29,219 bases of DNA, taken from Verrucomicrobiota bacterium. GTDB taxonomy: Bacteria; Verrucomicrobiota; Verrucomicrobiia; Opitutales; Intestinicryptomonadaceae. Of this stretch, positions 7,596 through 13,863 are shown piece by piece; the first letter of the stretch is position 1, and each line of letters opens with the position of its first letter. The notes beneath the pieces were generated by a model. The model searched no databases. It was not told the origin of the DNA and worked only from the letters and a program-made list of their open reading frames with translations. The position numbers were made by a program, and so were the translations under genes. The stretch lies in contig JAEXGH010000025.1 in the NCBI GenBank assembly GCA_023450935.1, forward strand, positions 1-29,219. Direction: 5' to 3'.

Positions 7596-8639
7596 ATGGA
7601 GAAGATATTTTTGTTTGCATTTGTTTTACTTGCCGCCGTTTTCGCGCGCGCGACGGAGAAAGTTGTGTTCGACACCGATATGGGCAACGACTGCGACGAC
7701 GTTCTCGCGCAGGTGATGTTGCTAAGCTATGCGCAGCAGGCGCGCGCCGAGATTTTGTGCATTGCAACAAACAAAGACAACGCGCTTTCGCCGAAGTTAG
7801 TCCGCCTCATTTGCGAATACTACGGCTTGGGCGATATTCCCGTCTACGCCGTCCGAAACGGCGCATCCCCGCTTGACGGGCACTTTTTGCGGCAGACTTT
7901 CGACAGAAAAACGCCCGACGGCAAGCCCGCGCACGCGCTGAAAAATCCGTCGGAAAATTTTGCCGACTCCGTTTCGGGCTTGCGCAAAACTCTCGCGGCG
8001 CAGCCCGACAATTCGGTCGTCTACATATCGGTGGGCTTTTTCACGAACTTGGCGCGTTTGATTGAATCGAAACCCGACGACGTTTCGCCGCTTTCGGGGC
8101 GCGAGCTTGTGGCGAAGAAAGTAAAATACGTTTCGGCGATGGCTGGCGGTTTCACCCCCGCTGATTTCTGGGGAAGGACGACCGACAGGGTCTATCCCGA
8201 ATACAACGTGATTGAGGATTTGCCCGCATCGAAAGCCGTCCTCGAAAATCCGCCGTGCCCGATAGTGTTAAGCCCGTTCGAACTCGGCATAAATCTGCGC
8301 TTCCCGTATTACAGCGTGCTGCGCGACTTCAAAAACCCTTCGGAAAATCCGGCGTCGTTCGCCTGCGACACCTACGTGCGCCGCATTTTCAACGCCTCCA
8401 AAAACACGCTGGAGCTCGACCGATACATGTGGGATTTAACGAGCGTCCTGTTTGTTTTCGAGCCGCAACTGTTCGGCGTTTCTGCGGCGGGCGAAGTCGA
8501 AGTTGCGCGCAACGGCGTAACAACTTTCATTCCCTCCAAAGACGGCAAAAGCGGGAAAATCCGCTATTTGACGATGAAGCCGCAACATGGTAAAAAAATA
8601 ATATCAAAGTGCGTAGAACTTGTGCGTTCGGCGCGCTGA
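7596..8639 (+). CDS. Secreted inosine-uridine-type nucleoside hydrolase
   Basis: The 347-residue protein has a signal peptide (about 1-19, FLFAFVLLAAVFARA) followed at once by VVFDTDMGNDCDDVLA. This is the aspartate cluster that binds calcium and ribose in IU-nucleoside hydrolases, although the motif is the DMGNDCDD variant rather than DPGxDDD. Later parts include VYISVGFFTNLARLI and AGGFTPADFW, consistent with the fold. Such enzymes split nucleosides into base and ribose; the signal peptide suggests periplasmic nucleoside scavenging. AAAGGA lies 8-9 bases before the ATG. It is separated from the phosphatase gene by only 16 bases and may be its operon partner. A small hairpin follows the stop. 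Confidence 0.82.
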   Translation: MEKIFLFAFVLLAAVFARATEKVVFDTDMGNDCDDVLAQVMLLSYAQQARAEILCIATNKDNALSPKLVRLICEYYGLGDIPVYAVRNGASPLDGHFLRQTFDRKTPDGKPAHALKNPSENFADSVSGLRKTLAAQPDNSVVYISVGFFTNLARLIESKPDDVSPLSGRELVAKKVKYVSAMAGGFTPADFWGRTTDRVYPEYNVIEDLPASKAVLENPPCPIVLSPFELGINLRFPYYSVLRDFKNPSENPASFACDTYVRRIFNASKNTLELDRYMWDLTSVLFVFEPQLFGVSAAGEVEVARNGVTTFIPSKDGKSGKIRYLTMKPQHGKKIISKCVELVRSAR

Positions 8640-8659
8640 TTTGCGCGGCGTTGCGCAAA
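8640..8659 (+). terminator. Possible terminator hairpin after nucleoside hydrolase gene
   Basis: A perfect 7-bp inverted repeat (TTTGCGC 8640-8646 and GCGCAAA 8653-8659, 6-base loop) starts at the last base region of the gene. The following bases are only weakly T-rich, so termination may be inefficient. It lies between the + strand run and the convergent glmS operon. Confidence 0.35.
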
Positions 8660-8752
8660 GTTTCGGGCGGAGTTTTTCGGCGCTCGGCGGTTGGGTTCGC
8701 GCGCTCGGGGCATCGCGGTTTTTCCCCCGCGGGAACGGGGCGGCGGGGCGCG

Positions 8753-9190
8753 CTAAAAATTGTTCAGCCGCAAAAAGCGTTCGGCGAACGGGTAGCCGTC
8801 AAGAAGCGTTTTGTCGGGTATTCCCATCAAAAAGAGGGCGGCGTATAACGCCTCTATTGTGGCGAGCCCGTCGGGGTCGGCATGCGTTTTGGAAACGCGC
8901 GGATACGCCGTTTTGACTGTCGGAGGAATGCTCCTTGCAACGAAGTCGCCGCGGATTTTCCCCCTGATTCGCGGGAGCAAAAACCAAGTGGAATCGAGCA
9001 GAAGAAGCGGTCTGCACGCGTCGTCGGGGGAGACGGGCGGCGCGTCCATTTCAAGGAGCGTATAGCCGCTTGCGTCGAAAGCGAAGCCGTCTACGGCGTT
9101 GAAAAAACGCACGCCGCTGCGCCCGCAGAGGTGGCGCAGCGAGCACTTTTTTCTGTTTTCGCGCGGGTGGCGGACTACCGTTATTTCCAT
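8753..9190 (-). CDS. Tsr3/DTW-like SPOUT-fold protein, putative RNA aminocarboxypropyltransferase
   Basis: This 145-residue protein resembles the archaeal/eukaryotic Tsr3 family (DUF367/Ribo_biogen_C) more than anything else I recognise. It has an N-terminal HPRENRKKCSLRHL, then PVSPDD, LLLLDSTW, and a C-terminal GLATIEALYAALFLMG followed by LLDGYPFAERFLRLN. Tsr3 proteins and the related bacterial DTW-domain tRNA enzymes transfer the 3-amino-3-carboxypropyl group of S-adenosylmethionine to a uridine; the DSTW element matches the D-T/S-x-W signature. Its ATG shares one base with the glmS stop (TAATG), so it is coupled to glmS. Family assignment is moderately sure; the substrate RNA is unknown. 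Confidence 0.65.
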   Translation of the reverse strand: MEITVVRHPRENRKKCSLRHLCGRSGVRFFNAVDGFAFDASGYTLLEMDAPPVSPDDACRPLLLLDSTWFLLPRIRGKIRGDFVARSIPPTVKTAYPRVSKTHADPDGLATIEALYAALFLMGIPDKTLLDGYPFAERFLRLNNF

Positions 9191-11037
9191 TATTCCACCG
9201 TAACCGCCTTTGCCAGATTGCGCGGCTTGTCAACGTCGCAACCGCGTTCCACGGCAACGTAGTAGGCGAAAAGCTGCGCGGGGATTGTGGCTATTATCGT
9301 TCTTACCGACTTGTGGACGTGCGGCATGGGTATGATTTCGTCGGCAAGTCCTTCGAAAGCTTCGGGAAATGGCGTTATCACGATAATCTTTCCCTTGCGC
9401 GCCTTGATTTCCTGCGCGTTTGAGATAATCTTGGGCAGGATTTCCTCCGAGCCCGCGAAAAGCACAGTGGGGCATTCGGGACAGACGAGGGCAATGGGGC
9501 CGTGTTTCATTTCGCCCGCCGGATACGCTTCGGCGTGAATGTAGGAAATTTCCTTGAGCTTGAGCGCGCCTTCGAGGGCAATCGGGAACTCGTCGAGCCT
9601 GCCGAGGAAAAGGAAATCGTTGTATTTTGCGTATTTCTTGGCTATCTGCTCCACGTGTTTTGCCTGCTTGAGCGTTTCTTTGATGTCCTCGGGCAGGTGT
9701 TTGAGCGCGGCTACAATCTTCTTGCCGTCGGAGAACGAAAGGTCGCGCATTCTGCCGATGTAAAGGGCAATCAGAAGGCATATTGCAACTTGCGATGTAA
9801 ACGCCTTTGTTGACGCGACTCCCACTTCCTTGCCCGCGTATTGATACAACCCGCCGTCTGATTCGCGCGAGATTGTGGAGGCAATCGCGTTTGTTATGGC
9901 AAGCGTTTTGAAGCCCTTTCTCTGGGCTTCGCGCAGGGCTTCGAGAGTGTCGATTGTTTCGCCGCTTTGGCTGAGCACGAACACAAGCGTGTTTTTGTCG
10001 AGGGGAGAATTCCTGTAGCGGAACTCGCTTGCGTATTCGACTTCGACGGGAATGCGCGCGTAGCGCTCTATGAGCTGTTCGGCGACAAGGCAGGCGTGCC
10101 AAGCCGTTCCGCAGGAGCAGAAAATTATTCTGTCAATCTGTCGCATTTCGGAGGGCGTCATATTAAGCCCGTGCAGTATTGCGGAGGATTCGTCGTCGGA
10201 GATGCGGCCGCGGAGGGCGTTTTCTATCGCCTTGGGCTGTTCGTAGATCTCCTTTTGCATGAAGTGCGCAGCTCCGCCGAGTTCCGCCGTTTCCAAGTCC
10301 CAGTCGATTTCCTTGATTGTGTAGTCGATGGGCTTGTTGCCTATGGAAATGATGTTGCAGTTGTCTTCGGTGATGTGCGCGAGCTGGCCGTCTTCGAGGT
10401 ATATCACGTTGCTTGCGCGCCCCGCAAAGCCGAGAACGTCGCTGGAGACGAGGTGTTCGTCCCTGCCTATGCCGACTAGAAGCGGCGAGCCTTTTCTTGC
10501 GGCAATCATTTCGGCGGGGCAGTCTGTGCAAAGAACCGCTATTCCGTATGTGCCCTCGACATGCAGCAACGCCTTGCGGACTGATTCGAGGAATCTGTTT
10601 TCCGAGTTTTCGTCGGTTCTGTAGCGGTAGTGGTAGGCGATGAGATTTACAAGGGCTTCGGTGTCGGTCTGGCTTTTGAAGGTGTAGCCTTTGCCGGAAA
10701 GGAAATTCTTCATGTTTTCGTAGTTTTCGATAATTCCGTTGTGGACTATCGCGAACTTGCCGTCGCTTGAGACGTGCGGGTGGGCGTTTATGTCGGTGAC
10801 GCCGCCGTGGGTCGCCCAGCGCGTGTGGCTTATGCCGAGTTTCGCCTTGAAGGGGTGCTTCTGGATTTCATTGGCGAGAATGTCTACGCGCCCCTTCTTT
10901 TTGCAGACCGACATTTCGCCGTGGTCGAGCAGGGCAATTCCCGCAGAGTCGTAGCCCCTGTATTCGAGTTTCTTAAGCCCCTCAATTAGAATGGGCGTTG
11001 CGTCTCTTCTTCCGATGTATCCTGTGATTCCGCACAT
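9190..11037 (-). CDS. glmS: Glutamine--fructose-6-phosphate aminotransferase (isomerizing)
   Basis: The 615-residue protein has the full GlmS layout. It starts MCGITGYIG with the N-terminal nucleophile Cys2 of the class II glutaminase domain, then has LEYRGYDSAGIA, ISHTRWATHG and VHNGIIENY. Two SIS sugar-isomerase domains follow (CGTAWHACLVAEQLIE, LSQSGETIDTLEALR; LGRLDEFPIALEGALKLKE). It ends DKPRNLAKAVTVE, the typical substrate-binding C-terminus. It makes glucosamine-6-phosphate for peptidoglycan and lipopolysaccharide. The gene faces the + strand LysM gene across a 151-bp divergent intergenic region. No glmS ribozyme was seen in that leader. Its stop overlaps the start of the Tsr3-like gene. 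Confidence 0.98.
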   Translation of the reverse strand: MCGITGYIGRRDATPILIEGLKKLEYRGYDSAGIALLDHGEMSVCKKKGRVDILANEIQKHPFKAKLGISHTRWATHGGVTDINAHPHVSSDGKFAIVHNGIIENYENMKNFLSGKGYTFKSQTDTEALVNLIAYHYRYRTDENSENRFLESVRKALLHVEGTYGIAVLCTDCPAEMIAARKGSPLLVGIGRDEHLVSSDVLGFAGRASNVIYLEDGQLAHITEDNCNIISIGNKPIDYTIKEIDWDLETAELGGAAHFMQKEIYEQPKAIENALRGRISDDESSAILHGLNMTPSEMRQIDRIIFCSCGTAWHACLVAEQLIERYARIPVEVEYASEFRYRNSPLDKNTLVFVLSQSGETIDTLEALREAQRKGFKTLAITNAIASTISRESDGGLYQYAGKEVGVASTKAFTSQVAICLLIALYIGRMRDLSFSDGKKIVAALKHLPEDIKETLKQAKHVEQIAKKYAKYNDFLFLGRLDEFPIALEGALKLKEISYIHAEAYPAGEMKHGPIALVCPECPTVLFAGSEEILPKIISNAQEIKARKGKIIVITPFPEAFEGLADEIIPMPHVHKSVRTIIATIPAQLFAYYVAVERGCDVDKPRNLAKAVTVE

Positions 11038-11067
11038 ATTCTTTTTATGCTTTCAATTTTCCGCACG

Positions 11068-11096
11068 ATTCTCCGAAAAACCTTTCCCGTATGCAA
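11068..11096 (-). promoter_or_regulatory. Possible glmS promoter
   Basis: Read on the - strand, TTGCAT (11096-11091) is followed after 17 bases by GAGAAT (11073-11068), about 30 bases before the glmS ATG. The match to the sigma-70 consensus is partial, so this is only a candidate. Confidence 0.25.
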
Positions 11097-11131
11097 GTCT
11101 TTTTATTTTTCAGCTCTTCCCGTAAAAATGC

Positions 11132-11160
11132 TTGTAATGGGGGCGTTGTGCAATTATAAC
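11132..11160 (+). promoter_or_regulatory. Probable promoter of the LysM-parB operon
   Basis: TTGTAA (11132-11137), a 17-base spacer and TATAAC (11155-11160) give a reasonable sigma-70-like promoter. It lies about 28 bases before the ATG at 11189 and is divergent from glmS. No ribosome binding site is evident in the short leader. Confidence 0.4.
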
Positions 11161-11188
11161 TTGCGGCAAATTTATATAGACACCAATT

Positions 11189-11755
11189 ATGAAGAAGATT
11201 TTTGCGGTTTTATTTGCGGCGGCGGTTTCGGCGTCGGCTTTTTGCCAGAACACGGCGTTTTTGGATTTGCGTCAGGACGTGAGCTTGATGCGCAGCGAGT
11301 TGGGACAGTTGCGCATGGAGGTGGAACAACTGAGGCTGGAGAACGAACAGCTAAAGCGCGCAATCGATGCGTTGAAGTCGTCGAGCGTCGCAAGCGAGAG
11401 CGTGCGCACGCAGGTTTCGTCGGTGAAGGCGTCGGTTTCGGCGCAGAACGAGGCGTTGAAGCGCGAGATTATCGCGCGCGTCAAAAAGGACATCGACGCG
11501 CTCGCCGTCCAGACCGACGCCGCCATTCAGAAGCTTGCCAACGCCGTGGGGTCGCGCCCCGCGCCCGCCGCCAAAACGTCGTTTTCCACCGATTATCCCA
11601 AGACGGGCATAAATTATGTGGTTGTCGCCGGCGATAGCGTTTCGAAAATCGCCCGCAAATACAATTCGCGCACCGACTGGATTTTGAACGCAAACGAAAT
11701 TTCCGACCCGCGCGACCTGCGCGTAGGCGCGTCGATTTTCATTCCGCAAAAGTAG
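11189..11755 (+). CDS. Secreted coiled-coil LysM-domain protein
   Basis: The 188-residue protein has an N-terminal signal peptide (about 1-19, FAVLFAAAVSASAF). A strongly heptad-like coiled coil follows (about 25-115), beginning with LRQDVSLMRSELGQLRMEVE. A C-terminal LysM domain (about 142-188) contains YVVVAGDSVSKIARKYN, ILNANEI and LRVGASIFIP. LysM domains bind N-acetylglucosamine-containing glycans, so a periplasmic peptidoglycan-binding role is likely. The opposite-strand neighbour glmS makes the glucosamine precursor, but shared function is only suggestive. parB starts 20 bases downstream, which implies co-transcription. Confidence 0.85.
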   Translation: MKKIFAVLFAAAVSASAFCQNTAFLDLRQDVSLMRSELGQLRMEVEQLRLENEQLKRAIDALKSSSVASESVRTQVSSVKASVSAQNEALKREIIARVKKDIDALAVQTDAAIQKLANAVGSRPAPAAKTSFSTDYPKTGINYVVVAGDSVSKIARKYNSRTDWILNANEISDPRDLRVGASIFIPQK

Positions 11756-11774
11756 GAAAGGACGGTAGTTTGGT

Positions 11775-12719
11775 ATGTCGCAGAAAAAAGCATTGGGCAG
11801 GGGATTGGGCTCTATAATTTCGGCCGGCGTGAAGCGTCCGGAAGCCCCGAAACCGCAACAGCCGCAGGCAAAAGTGCAGATTTCGGCAAGGCCGCAGACC
11901 GTAGCCGCAGTCCGCGTTTCCGACTGTCTTTTCAGCGAAATTCCGCTCGAGAAAATCGTTCCCAGTCCGTATCAGGCAAGAAAGGAGTTTTCGGAGGAGG
12001 AAATACGCAGCCTTGCCGATTCAATCGCTTCGGAAGGTCTTATCCAGCCGCTTCTCGTCCGTAAAACGCCCGACGGCTACGAGCTAATAGCGGGAGAACG
12101 CCGCCTGCGCGCGTGCAGAAAACTCGGTTTGAAAAAGGTCGTCGCCTGCGTGCAGACTGCAAGCGACGCCTCCGCCGCCGCCAAGGGGCTTATCGAAAAT
12201 CTGCAGCGCACAGATTTGAATCCGATAGAGGAGGCGAAGGGAATTTCCAACATGATGGAGAATTTCCATCTCACCCAAGACGCCGTTTCGCAGCGTCTGG
12301 GCAAGCCGCGTTCGAACATCGCAAACTCGCTGCGCCTTCTGAAACTGCCCGAAGAGGTGCAGGGATACATCTCCACAGGAATGCTCAGCGTGGGGCACGC
12401 AAAAATCCTCACGGGCATTGAGGATACCGCCCGTATGCTCGTTTTGGCGCGCCAGATTATAGAGAAAAATCTCAGCGTGCGCAACACCGAGGACGCGGTT
12501 CGCCGCCTGAAGAACGAGACTTCGCGCCGCACGGTCGGTTCGGCGTTGTCAAAGTCGGTTCAAAACGCCGTCGTGCGCGACATTCAGAACAAAATTTCCA
12601 CAAAACTCAACGCCGCGGTTACGATACAGCACGGCGGCAAGCGCGGAAAAATCGTCATAGAATACATGGACAACGACGACTTGTCGCGCATTCTCGAGGT
12701 TCTCGGCGTCCGGATTTGA
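11775..12719 (+). CDS. parB: ParB/Spo0J chromosome-partitioning protein
   Basis: The 314-residue protein shows the complete ParB architecture. The ALGRGLGSII N-terminus (ParA-contact peptide) is followed by the ParB N-domain with PYQARKEF and the CTP-binding GERRLRA motif (107-113). The helix-turn-helix region follows (LTQDAVSQRLGKPRSNIANSL, with LSVGHAKIL), and a C-terminal dimerisation domain closes with GKRGKIVIEYMDNDDL. ParB binds parS sites and spreads as a CTP-dependent clamp around the origin. parA is not adjacent: the preceding gene is the LysM protein. No perfect parS palindrome (TGTTTCACGTGAAACA) was seen in the window. dnaA lies about 7 kb downstream, which fits an origin-proximal location. 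Confidence 0.95.
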   Translation: MSQKKALGRGLGSIISAGVKRPEAPKPQQPQAKVQISARPQTVAAVRVSDCLFSEIPLEKIVPSPYQARKEFSEEEIRSLADSIASEGLIQPLLVRKTPDGYELIAGERRLRACRKLGLKKVVACVQTASDASAAAKGLIENLQRTDLNPIEEAKGISNMMENFHLTQDAVSQRLGKPRSNIANSLRLLKLPEEVQGYISTGMLSVGHAKILTGIEDTARMLVLARQIIEKNLSVRNTEDAVRRLKNETSRRTVGSALSKSVQNAVVRDIQNKISTKLNAAVTIQHGGKRGKIVIEYMDNDDLSRILEVLGVRI

Positions 12720-13624
12720 ATGTAAAAACAACAGTTTGCGCGGCGTTTTTTGCGGCGTGCGCGGTGTTTCCGTGCGGGCTTTGCGCTCAGGTAAAGCCGA
12801 ACGATTTTTCGCGCGAAAATTCGCTTACGGAAAAGACAGTCGAAAAAAAACAGTCCGGACTTGTTGACAAGCGTTCGCAAATGGGCGGCAGAGAGTTCAA
12901 ACGCAAAGAGTATAACAATGCAAAAGACGCCTCGGCGTTGCTCGAAAAATCGTTTTATGCCGACGGCAAACATTCGCCGTTTTCGGTCGAAACGCGTTTC
13001 GGAGAGGGGAAGAAATCGACGCTTGCAAAGAATTTCGAGCCGAAGAAGGGGGATTCCGTTTTTGCCGAACGCAAAAGTCGGTTCGCCACCTATACCGATT
13101 TGTCCAAAAAATATTCGGGCAAGCTCGATTTCGGCAAAGACGCGGCGTTTTCGACCGAAAAAATGCTCTATTCCATGGAGCAAATGCAGGAGTGCTCAAT
13201 GCAGGACATCAACCGCTATCAGTTCCGCCACTCGCACCCGACAACCCCCGGAATCAAGACTACCGTGGCGGGCGGCGACAGAAAAATATCGGAAAGCGGG
13301 ACTGGGTTTCTCGACGCGTTTTCGTCGCGCAAGCGTGTCGATATGGACATCCCGACTCCCGCAATGATGGGGCGTAAAGATTTGGCAAACAGGCGCGCCG
13401 AAAAGAATAAAAATTCAGAGCTTCCCAACGCTCCGCATTCTCCCCGACAGGCGCATCCGCTTCCGCAACACGCTCCGCAACAGCCGCGCGAAGATGCGAA
13501 GGGCAAAGTCAAAAAGCTCGAATATATCGATGAATCGAAGTCGGGGCAGTTCGACTTCCTCCGCGTCCCGAAGGGAATGAAAGCAAAGGGGCGCGCCGTC
13601 ATAAAAATAGAGACCGACGAGTAG
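12716..13624 (+). CDS. Unrecognised secreted basic protein
   Basis: This 302-residue protein is not one I recognise. The only reasonable start is TTG at 12716, overlapping the parB stop; the ATG at 12720 hits a stop immediately. Residues ~5-24 form a signal peptide (VCAAFFAACAVFPCGLCAQ). The mature part is hydrophilic, rich in Lys, Ser, Arg and Gln, with no membrane segments. It includes a His/Pro/Gln-rich low-complexity stretch (about 238-265) before a compact C-terminal segment with KKLEYIDESKSGQFDFLRVP. It is probably exported and partly disordered. Coupling to parB suggests co-expression but not necessarily shared function. Confidence 0.75.
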   Translation: MNVKTTVCAAFFAACAVFPCGLCAQVKPNDFSRENSLTEKTVEKKQSGLVDKRSQMGGREFKRKEYNNAKDASALLEKSFYADGKHSPFSVETRFGEGKKSTLAKNFEPKKGDSVFAERKSRFATYTDLSKKYSGKLDFGKDAAFSTEKMLYSMEQMQECSMQDINRYQFRHSHPTTPGIKTTVAGGDRKISESGTGFLDAFSSRKRVDMDIPTPAMMGRKDLANRRAEKNKNSELPNAPHSPRQAHPLPQHAPQQPREDAKGKVKKLEYIDESKSGQFDFLRVPKGMKAKGRAVIKIETDE

Positions 13625-13812
13625 CCCGCTCGGGATTGTCCGCGCCTGCGCGAACGCATAGTTTAATTCGGCGTTTTCTTTGCGGATTTGGGCGGATTTC
13701 GGCTACTGCCGCGTGCGGTTTGCATTTTTGCCCGATTCTTGCCGTCCGCGCCTGATTGTCCGCACCGCGCCGTTTGTCCTCCGCTACGCGTTCTTCGCGC
13801 GCTCGAAAATGG

Positions 13813-13841
13813 TTGACACACCGCTTCGGCGGGCGCATTCT
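13813..13841 (+). promoter_or_regulatory. Candidate valS promoter with perfect -35 box
   Basis: A perfect TTGACA (13813-13818) is followed after 17 bases by CATTCT (13836-13841), a weak -10. It lies about 23 bases before the valS ATG. The upstream 190 bases after the secreted-protein gene hold no gene I can support. Confidence 0.35.
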
Positions 13842-13863
13842 GGAGGGCAAAAATACTTTAGAA

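Noticed and set aside
8609..8916. Two overlapping short + strand frames after the nucleoside hydrolase
   Set aside because: They run antisense into the Tsr3-like gene, have no start signal and no recognisable motif.
11038..11188. glmS ribozyme in the glmS leader
   Set aside because: The 150-base divergent leader shows no recognisable glmS ribozyme core by eye.
11775..12719. parS site near parB
   Set aside because: I looked for TGTTTCACGTGAAACA-like sequence in and around the gene and elsewhere in the window and saw none; a motif scan with mismatches could still find one.
12720..12725. ATG directly after the parB stop
   Set aside because: It is followed immediately by TAA, so the TTG at 12716 is the plausible start for the secreted protein.
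13625..13863. Possible gene between the secreted protein and valS
   Set aside because: Frames here are short, Arg-rich and lack start signals; only a promoter is supported.
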